A stretch of 62,124 nt of DNA from CAZLBC01 sp964557575 (GTDB lineage: Bacteria > Planctomycetota > Phycisphaerae > SM23-33). The stretch spans positions 1 through 62,124 of the forward strand of contig CAZLBC010000022.1 in assembly GCA_964557575.1 (NCBI GenBank). Direction: 5' to 3'. Both the position numbers and the translations under genes were made by a program. Below the pieces are notes generated by a model that saw nothing but the letters and a program-made list of their open reading frames with translations, ran no database searches and was not told the DNA's origin. Position 1 is the stretch's first letter; the number at the start of each line of letters is the position of its first letter. Of the stretch, positions 36,085-44,567 are shown piece after piece.

Positions 36085-37812
36085 ATGACCGGCGTTTCCC
36101 TGGAATCTCTTCTCGACTCGATCGCCGCGGCGGAACCGGGACCGCTGGCGATGTTCCTGATCGTCGCGATTTCCGGCATCGTCGTCGGAAAGCTTTTCTC
36201 GAAGCTGCGCCTGCCCGACATTTCGGGGCAGGTCCTGGCGGGCGTGGCCATCGGGTCCCTCTTTTCGCGGGAGGCCGTCCACGCGATGGCGGACTTCAGC
36301 GAGGTCGCCCTGGGGGTCATGACGTTCACGGTGGGAACCTACCTGAGCTTGAAGGTCCTGCACAACGCCCGGTCACGGATCTTTACCCTCGCCTTTTTCG
36401 ACACCCTGTTCACCACGGGCATCGTTTTTGTCGCCCTGATCCTGTTCGTCCCGTCCCTCTCGTGGGTGGCGGCCATGCTGATCGCCTCGATCGCCACCGA
36501 GACCGCCCCGGCCGCCGTCATCAGTCTGGTGCAGAAGAAATACGCGCGGGGCCCCTTCACCAAGACGCTCATCGGCGTGACGGCCCTCAACAACTTCGCC
36601 ACGATCATCATTTTCGTGATCTGCCGGTCGGTAGCCATCGATGCAACCGGCGAAGGCGGTTTCGGAGACTCCTTCCACTCCATCCTGGCGATCCCGGAGA
36701 CGATCCTGGTCGGGGTCGCCACCGGGCTGGCCGCGGCCTGGATCACCAAGCACCAGCACGACCGGGGGAGTATCTTCGCCACCGTTTTCCTCGCGATCCT
36801 GGCCAACGTACTGGTGTGCAGGCTCTCGCGGCAGTACCTGCACATCGACATGTCACACCTGCTGGCGAACCTCACGATGGGAATCGTCTACACGAACTCC
36901 AGCTACCACGGCAGGACGATCGTCAACGAGGTGTTCGGCAGCATCAACACGCTCCTGTTCGCCATCTTCTTCACCATGGCCGGCACCCATCTCGACCTCA
37001 CCCTGCTGTCGGTCGCCGGGGTCGCGGGGGCGGTCTTCGTACTGGCGCGGGCCGTCGCCAAGTCGGCCGCGGCGTACACGGCGAGCCGGCTCTTTGATTA
37101 TCCACGCCTGATCGCCCGGTTTCTCGGGCTCGGGCTGATACCCCAGGCCGGCCTGGGGATCGGCCTGGTCATCAGCCTCAGCAGCTACCCGGAGTTCAGC
37201 GGTATCGCCCCGGCGGTCTCCGCGATCATCCTCGCCGCCATCCTGGTCAACGAGTTGGTCGGCCCCCTGGCCACATCGTGGAGCATCGACCTGTCGGGGG
37301 AACGGGGCCAGGCGACGCCGCGGCTGGTCGACTTCCTCCACGAGGAGTACATCCTCATGCCCTTTGAGGCGGCGGACAAATGGGAGGCGATCGACAAGAT
37401 GTGCGCGTTTCTGGTGAAGACCAATCACCTCCGGTCAATTTCCCGCGAGGATCTCCGCGCCCGGACGGTCGAGCGGGAACAGGAGTGCACGACGGGTATC
37501 GGCAACCGCCTGGCGATTCCCCACGTCCGGATTCCCCGCAAGGAGCGGCTGATGGGCGTCATCGGCATCTGCGAAGAACCGATCGACTTCGACGCGGTTG
37601 ACGGCGAACCGGTCGACATCGTGATCCTGGTGGCCACCCCCGAGGGCCGGGAGGACCTCCACGTGAAGGTGATGGGCGCCATCGCCCGGATATTCGCCGA
37701 CGATCCCCCGTTCCAGCGGAAACTGGTCGGGGCCAGCGGCCCGGCCGAGGTCTACGACCTGCTCCAGTCAAAGCAGATCCAGGATATCAACTCCTACATC
37801 GAGGATGCGTGA
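36085..37812 (+). CDS. CPA2-type cation:proton antiporter fused to a PTS EIIA-2 domain
   Basis: Residues about 15-415 form a 12-helix CPA2/KefB-like antiporter (GQVLAGVAIGSLFSREAVHA, ETAPAAVISLVQKKYARGPF, FAIFFTMAGTHLDL). Residues about 430-575 are a type 2 EIIA (fructose/nitrogen-type) domain. Its phosphorylatable histidine is H480 in the motif NRLAIPHVRIP, followed by the typical VDIVILVATPEGREDLHVKV. Fusions of this kind suggest that phosphotransfer or a phosphorylated partner controls ion exchange. No EI or HPr gene is nearby. The gene is divergent from araB. The transported ion is not evident. Confidence 0.9.
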   Translation: MTGVSLESLLDSIAAAEPGPLAMFLIVAISGIVVGKLFSKLRLPDISGQVLAGVAIGSLFSREAVHAMADFSEVALGVMTFTVGTYLSLKVLHNARSRIFTLAFFDTLFTTGIVFVALILFVPSLSWVAAMLIASIATETAPAAVISLVQKKYARGPFTKTLIGVTALNNFATIIIFVICRSVAIDATGEGGFGDSFHSILAIPETILVGVATGLAAAWITKHQHDRGSIFATVFLAILANVLVCRLSRQYLHIDMSHLLANLTMGIVYTNSSYHGRTIVNEVFGSINTLLFAIFFTMAGTHLDLTLLSVAGVAGAVFVLARAVAKSAAAYTASRLFDYPRLIARFLGLGLIPQAGLGIGLVISLSSYPEFSGIAPAVSAIILAAILVNELVGPLATSWSIDLSGERGQATPRLVDFLHEEYILMPFEAADKWEAIDKMCAFLVKTNHLRSISREDLRARTVEREQECTTGIGNRLAIPHVRIPRKERLMGVIGICEEPIDFDAVDGEPVDIVILVATPEGREDLHVKVMGAIARIFADDPPFQRKLVGASGPAEVYDLLQSKQIQDINSYIEDA

Positions 37813-37892
37813 GGGGGGCGGTTCATCGAAACGGACCCGGATCCGGCAGGCTCAACGCCCTTGCCCGGTCATGCGGCGCAGCGCCGCCTTCG

Positions 37893-38273
37893 TCAGCCGG
37901 CGATAATAGATCGAGCATTCATCCGGCACAGGGAGGGCTGCAGTATGGATGCCTGCGCCTCCCGCAGGACGGTTGCCGCTTCAGACCAGGTCTTGCCGCC
38001 GTCGGCGGACACCATCCGCCTGATGATCGCTGTGTGCAGATCGCCGGTCTTTTTGCGGGCGTCGAAAAAGAGGGCGATTCCCCCGTTTTCCAGCAGGGCG
38101 AACGAGCCTTCGCCGACGCGCCGGAACGCTGTGCTGCTCGGGACGAGACACGTGCCGACGGGATGATCCGTGGGGCTGAAACCCAGGTCCCGCGCCGTCA
38201 CCCGCTCCGCCCCGCGGCAGAGAGGCGGCAGGGCGACAACCGCGATCACGACCGTATTCACCACACGCTTCAT
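37893..38273 (-). pseudogene. Truncated exo-sialidase-like (BNR) gene
   Basis: The frame encodes a signal peptide (MKRVVNTVVIAVVALPPLC) and the start of a sialidase-type propeller, including an Asp-box-like blade SADGGKTWSEAATVL at about residues 88-102. It stops at 126 residues, whereas such enzymes are usually about 350-400. In another frame the sequence continues as IYYRRLTKAALRRM and ends at 37852, so a frameshift and a large deletion are probable. Loss of the blades and catalytic tyrosine means activity is unlikely. A short ORF of 67 residues lies just upstream on the same strand. Confidence 0.65.
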
Positions 38274-38307
38274 CGAGTACTTCTCTTGCGCCTCCCAGCG
38301 GCGCCCG

Positions 38308-38511
38308 CTACAGCATCTCCTCGTCGCTGCGGACGCTGTTGTCGACGGCGTCGCAGAGCCTGATCGACGTCGCGACGCACCTGGCGATCATCTCCTCCTC
38401 GTTCTCCTCGGTGACCGCCCCCGCAGCGACGTAGCCGGCGTAGATGTCCGCGGCCGCCCGGAAGATCGCCGTCTCGCTCGGTTTCAGGGATGCGTAAAAT
38501 TTCTCCGCCAT
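38308..38511 (-). CDS. Small acidic helical protein, unknown function
   Basis: The 67-residue protein begins MAEKFYASLKPSETAIFRAA and ends in NSVRSDEEML. A good ribosome site, AAAGGAAAA, precedes the ATG. It looks entirely helical and acidic, with no membrane segment or motif. It lies 34 bases upstream of the decayed sialidase. Similar small cytosolic proteins are common in PVC genomes, but I cannot name a family. Confidence 0.6.
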   Translation of the reverse strand: MAEKFYASLKPSETAIFRAAADIYAGYVAAGAVTEENEEEMIARCVATSIRLCDAVDNSVRSDEEML

Positions 38512-38580
38512 GGTGTTTTCCTTTCCCGTTAAGGTCTTATCGGTTTTCCGATCCCAGTATAAGGGAAATAACCCCGCCCG

Positions 38581-39564
38581 TCACTTTTCCGCCCGCATCT
38601 GAATAAGACCCAGCCGCCACGGCAGCGCCGGGTACGGGCCGCGGTTCTGTTCTTTTGCCAGCCCCTGGATCAGCCACCGGCAGCCGCGGGGATCGTATTC
38701 GAGCCGCTGGTCGCAGCCGGACCGGATCGCCTCCCCGTGGGAGACCACGTCCGTCCACCGCGCGACGCCGGCGGCCGGCACAAGGGCACCGCCGATGGCG
38801 TAACGCTCGGTGACCACCATCCAGGGACCGGTGAGGGCGGGGGCGGTCGCGAAACCGAATGCCCGCTCGCCGGCGCCGGGGCCGCCCCGGTTCCGCTCGA
38901 AAATCATGTGGTACGCGTCCCGGCCTGCTACCCGGTAGACGTGCACCGCCTCGTGGACACCGCCGAGGGCCTTTTTCCCTGCCGACCAGCCGCGGGGGAA
39001 CTTCCCGAGCGGCGCGGTGCGGACGATCACATCCCGGTGGACACGGGTGTAAAAGAGGCAGGCGTTATCGGCATCGCAGATAACCCAGAAGTCGATCCAC
39101 TTGGCCCGCTCGTCCTTGGCAATCAGCGGCGCCGGCGTCGACCAGGAGGCCGGGTTGCCGATCGTCGGGGTCGTGGAGTACGCCGGCTGGTAGTTGGCGT
39201 CCCGGGTCTGGAAGAGCAGGTACCATTTCTGCTGCGGCCTGAAGAAGAAGACCTGCGGCGCGCAGGCATACCGGCGCCCGCGGCCCCGGACCTGCTTCAG
39301 TTCGTGGCGGGGCGCCTTCGCGAGGCCCGCGAGGGTCTCGGCGGCGACGTAGCCGGTGGTGTACTCACCCCGGCCGCGGGCGGTGTAGAACACGTGCCAG
39401 CGGCCCTCGAAAAAGACGACCGTGGGGTCCTTGACGGCGGTCTCGTCGAAGCTGCCGACCGCGCCGGGTTCGAGGACCGGGGCCCGCAGCGTCCAACGGG
39501 GGGTATCCGGTTGCCCCGCCGACACAGCGGGGGCGATGGCGGCCAGCAGGAGAAGAGTTCTCAT
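38581..39564 (-). CDS. GH62-like secreted alpha-L-arabinofuranosidase
   Basis: A signal peptide (about 1-16) precedes a five-bladed propeller of about 305 residues. The GH62 pattern is well kept: KDPTVVFFEGRWHVFYTARG (catalytic base D46 candidate), YACAPQVFFFRPQQKWYLLF, WIDFWVICD, HEAVHVYRVAGRDAYHMIFE with the likely acid E, and WTDVVSHGEAIRSGCDQRL. GH62 enzymes remove arabinose side chains from arabinoxylan. The araB/SGLT operon 3 kb away would use the product. It is divergent from the oxidoreductase gene at 39726. Family GH43 is the alternative, but SHGE and DQ segments fit GH62 better. Confidence 0.85.
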   Translation of the reverse strand: MRTLLLLAAIAPAVSAGQPDTPRWTLRAPVLEPGAVGSFDETAVKDPTVVFFEGRWHVFYTARGRGEYTTGYVAAETLAGLAKAPRHELKQVRGRGRRYACAPQVFFFRPQQKWYLLFQTRDANYQPAYSTTPTIGNPASWSTPAPLIAKDERAKWIDFWVICDADNACLFYTRVHRDVIVRTAPLGKFPRGWSAGKKALGGVHEAVHVYRVAGRDAYHMIFERNRGGPGAGERAFGFATAPALTGPWMVVTERYAIGGALVPAAGVARWTDVVSHGEAIRSGCDQRLEYDPRGCRWLIQGLAKEQNRGPYPALPWRLGLIQMRAEK

Positions 39565-39641
39565 GGCGACGGCTCGTTTTCAGCGTGATCGCGGATGCAC
39601 TCTATAGATATGCCAATCCATGGCGAATAGCAACCGGTCTA

Positions 39642-39672
39642 TTGACAACCGCCCCGCCTTCCCGCGAAAATA
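39642..39672 (+). promoter_or_regulatory. Promoter candidate for the Gfo/Idh/MocA gene
   Basis: A consensus -35 TTGACA at 39642-39647 is followed, after a long 19-base spacer, by AAAATA at 39667-39672. The -35 is good but the -10 is poor, so this is tentative. Confidence 0.35.
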
Positions 39673-39725
39673 GCGTTTCGTAACGACATGCCCCGAGCGG
39701 CCCGGCTGCCCGAAAGGAGACGGAG

Positions 39726-40940
39726 ATGACACGCGAGAAACACACCACCACCCGGCGGAATTTCCTGAAAACAGCGGCGGCGGTATCGCTGCCGGCCCTT
39801 GTCCCCTGCCGGGCGTTCGGGGCGAACGACAGGATCACCATGGGGTGTATCGGGACGGGGGGACGGGGCACCGGCGACATGCGGGGCTTCATGAACTTCG
39901 ATGAACTCCGCGTCCTCGCCGTCTGCGACGTCGTCGGCAAACACTGCAACCGGGCCAAGCAGTACGTCGACAAGAAGTACGGCAACGCAAACTGCGCGGC
40001 GTACGTCGACTTCCGCAAGATCATGGAGCGGGACGACATCGACACGGTGATGATCGGCACCCCCGACCACTGGCACGCGCCGCTGGGCATCACGGCCATG
40101 CGGTGCGGCAAGGACGTCTTCTCCGAGAAACCCGAGACCCTGACCATCGGCGAGGGGCGGAAGATGGTCGAGACCGCCCGGCGACTGGGCCGCATCTTCT
40201 CGGGCGGCAGCCAGCGGGTCTGGGGCGACTGCCACCAGCTTCACAAGATCGTCCGCGGCGGCGTCATCGGCGAGGTCACCGAGGCCTGGGTCGACTGCTG
40301 GGGACCGTCGGGCCCGTGCGGTCTGGAACCCGTCCCCACCCCCGACGACGTGAACTGGGACCTCTGGCTGGGCCCGGCGCCGGTCCGGCCGTACCACCCG
40401 AAGCTGATCAAGGGCGGCTTCCGGCCCTACCGCGACTACTCCGGCGGCGGGATGACCGACTGGGGGGCGCACAACTTCGGCGGCGCCCTGTTCAGCCTGA
40501 ACCTGCACCACGAGGGACCGGTGAAGATCATTCCTCCCGGCGCGGAGGACAACAAGTACCTGACCTTCGTTTTCAAGAACGGCGTGCAGGTCCACCACAA
40601 GGGCGCCGACGGCCGGATGACCTTCACGGGCACCGCGGGCACCTACTCCTGGAACGACATGCGGAAACGGAAGATCGACCCGCCCGACATCTACATACCC
40701 AATTACAAGGGCCGCGGGATCCTGGGGGACTTCCTGGCCTGCGTCCGAAGCCGGGAGCTTCCCTTCCGCGACATCGAGGTCGCCCATCGCACGGTCAGCG
40801 TCTGCCACCTCGGCAACATCTGCTACTGGCTGAACCGCACGCTGAAATGGGACCCGGACACCGAAGACTTCATCGGCGATCCCGAGGCATCGCGCTGGGT
40901 CGACCGGTCGAAGCGCGAGCCGTGGGCGCAGTATTTCTAA
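39726..40940 (+). CDS. Tat-exported Gfo/Idh/MocA family oxidoreductase
   Basis: A twin-arginine signal (TTRRNFLKTAAAVSLPALV) leads a 404-residue protein. The Rossmann NAD(P) site is MGCIGTGGRGTGD. The family motif is KDVFSEKPETLTIGEGRKM, with the EKP catalytic lysine at about residue 138. A C-terminal domain includes GGGMTDWGAHNFGGALFSLN. This type is plentiful in planctomycetes and acts on sugars or inositols, probably folded with cofactor before export. GGAG-type ribosome site is present (AAAGGAGACGGAG). It is followed by a 55-residue secreted protein. Substrate unknown. Confidence 0.93.
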   Translation: MTREKHTTTRRNFLKTAAAVSLPALVPCRAFGANDRITMGCIGTGGRGTGDMRGFMNFDELRVLAVCDVVGKHCNRAKQYVDKKYGNANCAAYVDFRKIMERDDIDTVMIGTPDHWHAPLGITAMRCGKDVFSEKPETLTIGEGRKMVETARRLGRIFSGGSQRVWGDCHQLHKIVRGGVIGEVTEAWVDCWGPSGPCGLEPVPTPDDVNWDLWLGPAPVRPYHPKLIKGGFRPYRDYSGGGMTDWGAHNFGGALFSLNLHHEGPVKIIPPGAEDNKYLTFVFKNGVQVHHKGADGRMTFTGTAGTYSWNDMRKRKIDPPDIYIPNYKGRGILGDFLACVRSRELPFRDIEVAHRTVSVCHLGNICYWLNRTLKWDPDTEDFIGDPEASRWVDRSKREPWAQYF

Positions 40941-40977
40941 CGATCCGGCCGGTAGAACCACGCTCGGAGGTCGCGCG

Positions 40978-41145
40978 ATGAAAACCAAAATCAGGCTTAC
41001 GCTGCCGCTGTGCCTGGCGGCCTGCGGCCTCGTCACGGCCGGCGGGGCCGAAACGAAAACGAAGGGGCGGTTCGTCGGCACGATCGACAGCTTCCCCGAC
41101 GCGGGCCGGGAGGGCCCCCGGGAGCTGGGGCCGGATAAAAAATAG
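40978..41145 (+). CDS. Tiny secreted or lipoprotein-like peptide
   Basis: A short frame of 55 codons, with GGAGG (40966-40970) 7 bases before the ATG. It encodes MKTKIRLTLPLCLAACGLV, a signal peptide with a lipobox-like LAAC, followed by a 35-residue polar tail ending in LGPDKK. It lies 37 bases after the oxidoreductase and may be translated with it. It may be a genuine microprotein or the truncated start of a lost secreted protein. Confidence 0.5.
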   Translation: MKTKIRLTLPLCLAACGLVTAGGAETKTKGRFVGTIDSFPDAGREGPRELGPDKK

Positions 41146-41163
41146 TTGCCCGCATCCGGGCCG

Positions 41164-41592
41164 TCAGACAATCTCCACCAGTTCTATGTCGAAGTAGAGG
41201 TCCTCTCCGGCGAGGGGATGGTTTGCATCGAGGGTGACCTCCGTATCCGAGACCGCGGTGATCCTGGCGGTCAGGGTCTGCCCGTTCCGGAGCTGCAGCT
41301 TGAGTTGCTCCCCGGGCCGGGGATCGATGTCCTCGGGGAGCCGGTTGCGCTCGACCGTCAGGACCATCTCGGTGTTCTTTCGGCCGTAGCCGCTCTCCGG
41401 GGGAACGACCGCGGACTTCGAATCGCCGGGGCTCATGCCTTCCACGGCGTTTTCGAAACCGGGTATAATCCGGCTTTCCCCCACCTTGAACTCGAGGGGA
41501 TCGCCTTCCCGGGAAGTGTCGAAGACCGTGCCGTCCTCGAGTGTTCCCGTGTAGTGTACCTTTACCGTGTCGCCTTGTTGCACGTCTGCCAT
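41164..41592 (-). CDS. FKBP-type peptidyl-prolyl isomerase (SlyD-like)
   Basis: The ATG at 41592 gives 142 residues. The FKBP domain starts with VKVHYTGTLEDGTVFDTSRE and GESRIIPGFENAVEGMSPGD. An IF (chaperone) insert follows (ESGYGRKNTEMVLTVERNRL), and the fold closes at LAGEDLYFDIELVEI. It catalyses prolyl isomerisation and holds unfolded chains. It has no signal peptide and no histidine-rich metal tail. It is downstream of the DUF1080 gene on the same strand, but the intervening gap blocks any conclusion on an operon. Confidence 0.94.
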   Translation of the reverse strand: MADVQQGDTVKVHYTGTLEDGTVFDTSREGDPLEFKVGESRIIPGFENAVEGMSPGDSKSAVVPPESGYGRKNTEMVLTVERNRLPEDIDPRPGEQLKLQLRNGQTLTARITAVSDTEVTLDANHPLAGEDLYFDIELVEIV

Positions 41593-41724
41593 AATGAAAC
41601 CAACCTTTCGTGCTGGTGGTTCGGGGACGGGGGATCGCAACGGGTCCCGCCCGATGGAAACTGACCTTGCCGGGTTCCCCAAAACAGTTTCACGACCGAT
41701 GCCGGGCGGTCTCCGCCGGGGTCA

Positions 41725-41824
41725 NNNNNNNNNNNNNNNNNNNNNNNNNNNNNNNNNNNNNNNNNNNNNNNNNNNNNNNNNNNNNNNNNNNNNNNNNNNN
41801 NNNNNNNNNNNNNNNNNNNNNNNN
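41725..41824. other. Assembly gap of 100 Ns
   Basis: It removes the C-terminal part of the DUF1080 gene, whose last visible residues are YLTVYHNGT. Gap length is nominal, so the reading frame beyond it cannot be trusted. Confidence 0.95.
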
Positions 41825-42842
41825 TGGTACCGTTGTGGTAGACCGTCAGGTACCCGGTCTTCTTGTCCTTCTCGCCGCGGACCCGGTACTCGATGTCGTA
41901 GGTCTGCCAGGTCAGGGGCGGCCGCGACGAGAGGTTATAAGTGTGGTCCTTCTTGCCCGCCAGGCTCGGGATTGCGCCCATCGTATCCGGGTCCTTCCAC
42001 TTGTACAGCCCCCCGCACCCGCCGCCCGTGTACGTCGTGATCCCGAACGAATCCAGGACCTGGACCTCGGTGCCGCACGGCAGGTAGCAGCCGCTGTTGC
42101 CCCGTCCCTGGCTGCGCTGCTTGGGGCGGAAGTTGTTCATGAACTCCACGTGCAGGTCGAATCCGCCCGCGAACCGGCGGCGCGAGCGCATGCCGCCCCG
42201 CGGGACCTGCACCGAGCCGTCCGGGCCGATGCCGAGGACCGTGTCCACCCGCCGCCGGTCTTTCGCGGCAAGCGTCCATCCGCCCGGGACGGGGGTGCCC
42301 TCGGCAGGCCACGTCTCCGGCTTGTTTTCGACGATCGTGCGGACGGGAACCTCCCACACGGCCCACCCGTCGCGACTCATGTCACCGACGTACCAGTTCT
42401 TGCCGTTGCTCCTGACCATCTCCTCGAAGTTCTCCCCGTCCAGCAGGACCACCGCCCCCGCCGGCGGCTTCTTACCCAGGGTCGGCGATTTCCGCCCGGT
42501 ACGCTTCAGCTTCAGCGCGCCGGCCGTGCCGCACGTCCCCGCGATCGCGCCGTCGCCGGTGTACGTGGCCGTCCACTCCCGGTCGTCGCCGATGCCGGTG
42601 AAGGTCACCGTGTCGGCCGCGGTCTTACCGGCCATCTCGACCGTCTCGATCGTGTCGCCGTCCTTACAGCGAACCAGGACCCGGTACCGGGCATCGCCGA
42701 GGGCGACGACGCGGACCGCCGCGTCCCGGCCGCCCGCGGTGCCGGTGTAGAATCCCTGCACGTCGGCCTCCTTCGGCGGGGCGGCGTAGGCCGCGGCACA
42801 GAGCAGGCAGGTGACGAGTGCTGCAGTCGGTGTCGATTGCAT
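41825..42842 (-). CDS. Secreted DUF1080 (3-keto-disaccharide hydrolase-like) protein, 3' end in gap
   Basis: A signal peptide (MQSTPTAALVTCLLCAAAYA) is followed by a small beta domain and then the concanavalin-like DUF1080 fold from about residue 130: GAVVLLDGENFEEM, FDLHVEFMNNFRPKQRSQGR, GNSGCYLPCGTEVQVLDSFG, and TYDIEYRVRG. The domain normally ends with a few more strands; here the sequence is interrupted by 100 unknown bases, and beyond the gap the likely stop lies within about 40 bases (frame ambiguous). DUF1080 proteins are abundant in PVC bacteria, and some hydrolyse 3-keto-glucosides. Confidence 0.88.
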
Positions 42843-42954
42843 ATCTCTCTCCTCTTGAAGTCGCGTGTTGTTTCAGGGGTGTGTTGACGGTAGTATTATA
42901 CTGGTAGCCTGCACCGCGTTCAAATCCTCCTGCAGGCCGATTGTAAGGGTCGTC

Positions 42955-44355
42955 ATGAAACGCGGAACACGAAACACCGCGGCGGGGTTACTGATCGGCG
43001 CACTGTTCTCCGGCGGCGCGACCGTCGGCGAGAAGACCCTCGATATCGCCGGTCGCCGCCAGCTCTTCGCCGATCCCCGCCTCGTCGAACGCTTCGACGG
43101 CGCGGCCGAACGGCGGCTGCACCGACCGACAATGCAGGAAGTGGTGATGGTCCACGACCGGCCGTGGGAGGGAAACACCTGCGGCTACAGCACGGTATTC
43201 AGGGACGGGAAGCGCTACCGGATGTACTACCGCGGGTGGAACCACGAGAAGCGCCCCACCCATCCGCCCTTCACCTGTTACGCCGAGAGCCCGGACGGGA
43301 TCCGCTGGACCCGCCCCGACCTGGGTATCGTGGCGTTCGCGGATTCCGGGAAGAACAATATCATCCGGCAGGGACCCGGCGCCCACAATTTCACCCCCTT
43401 CCGTGACGCGAATCCCGGCTGCGCCGCCGACGCGCGGTACAAGGCGGTCGGCGGCATCGGCACACCGGGGCTGTTCGCCTTCACGTCCGCCGACGGCATC
43501 CACTGGCAGCGGATCGGCGAGAAACCCGTGATCACGGCCGGGAAGTTCGACTCGCAGAACGCGGCATTCTGGGACGCGGTCCGGGGCGAGTACCGGGTCT
43601 ACTTCCGCGATTTCCGGAAGGGCGTCCGCGACATCAAGACCGCCGTCTCCGACGACTTCGTCCATTGGAGCGAACCGGTCTGGCTGTCGTATCCCGGCGC
43701 CCCGCGGGAGCACCTCTACACCAACCAGGTGATGCCCTACTACCGCGCCCCCCACCTGTTTATCGGCTTCCCGACCCGGTACCTCCCGGACCGGGGATCC
43801 CTCGTGGAGGGGCTCTTCATGACCAGCACCGACGGACGGATCTTCCACCGCTGGCCGGAGGCCCTGATCCGGCCGGGGCGGAACCGCGACCGCTGGCAGA
43901 ACCGCAGCAACTACATCTGGCGGGGCCTCGTGGAGACCGCCTCGGCGGTGCCCGGCGGGGGGACGGAGCTGTCGCTGTATACCAACGAGCGCTACTACCG
44001 GGGCGGCGGCGTCAAGACGCGGCGCTACACCTGCCGGATCGACGGGTTCGTGTCGGTCCGCGCGCCCCTCGCGGGAGGCACGGCCCTGACCAGGCCCCTG
44101 ACGTTCACGGGCGAGGAATTGACGATCAACTATTCGACCGCGGCCGCCGGCGCGGTCCGCGCGGCGATCCGGGATGCCGGCGGCGCGCCCATCGACGGGT
44201 TCCGGCTCGCCGACTGCCCGGCGATCTACGGCGACGAGATCGAGCGGACGGTGCGGTGGAAGAAAGACCCGGACCTCGGCGACCTGCGGGGACGCCCGGT
44301 CCGCCTGCTGCTCGAAGTAAAGGACGCGGACGTCTACGCCTTTCAATTCAAGTAG
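42955..44355 (+). CDS. Secreted five-bladed-propeller glycoside hydrolase-like protein
   Basis: The ATG at 42955 (AAGGGTC upstream) gives 466 residues with a signal peptide. The fold resembles GH32/43-type propellers: RRQLFADPRLVERFDGAAER, YSTVFRDGKRYRMYYRGWNH, CYAESPDGIRWTRPDLGIV, SQNAAFWDAVRGEYRVYFRD, and the C-terminal beta-sandwich with IDGFVSVRAPLAGGTAL and LLLEVKDADVYAFQFK. This group is common and unassigned in planctomycetes and Verrucomicrobia. The catalytic triad cannot be defined with confidence. It is divergent from the DUF1080 gene. Confidence 0.85.
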   Translation: MKRGTRNTAAGLLIGALFSGGATVGEKTLDIAGRRQLFADPRLVERFDGAAERRLHRPTMQEVVMVHDRPWEGNTCGYSTVFRDGKRYRMYYRGWNHEKRPTHPPFTCYAESPDGIRWTRPDLGIVAFADSGKNNIIRQGPGAHNFTPFRDANPGCAADARYKAVGGIGTPGLFAFTSADGIHWQRIGEKPVITAGKFDSQNAAFWDAVRGEYRVYFRDFRKGVRDIKTAVSDDFVHWSEPVWLSYPGAPREHLYTNQVMPYYRAPHLFIGFPTRYLPDRGSLVEGLFMTSTDGRIFHRWPEALIRPGRNRDRWQNRSNYIWRGLVETASAVPGGGTELSLYTNERYYRGGGVKTRRYTCRIDGFVSVRAPLAGGTALTRPLTFTGEELTINYSTAAAGAVRAAIRDAGGAPIDGFRLADCPAIYGDEIERTVRWKKDPDLGDLRGRPVRLLLEVKDADVYAFQFK

Positions 44356-44459
44356 CACCGCACGCCCCACGTGGAGATCGACATGACATGCCGCACGAAT
44401 ATTCGCCGATTGATCCCGTTACTGATCCCGCACAACAGGCCCCGGCGGGGCGAAAAGCG

Positions 44460-44489
44460 TTGACCCCGCGTTGCGAAGACGGGTACAAT
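44460..44489 (+). promoter_or_regulatory. Promoter of the GHL6-like gene
   Basis: TTGACC (44460-44465) and TACAAT (44484-44489) are spaced by 18 bases, 78 bases before the ATG at 44568. The interval after the previous gene (212 bases) contains nothing else clear. Confidence 0.55.
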
Positions 44490-44567
44490 CCCCGCGACAG
44501 ACCGTTCGCGATGCGTCATCGTAAAAGGGCCGACGACAACGGCATATCAGCACAAAGGAGCCGCGCC

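Noticed and set aside
42900..42940. Sequence resembling a tRNA T-arm (GTTCAAATCC)
   Set aside because: No matching acceptor stem, anticodon arm or correct spacing on either side; a chance match in the promoter region of the gene at 42955.
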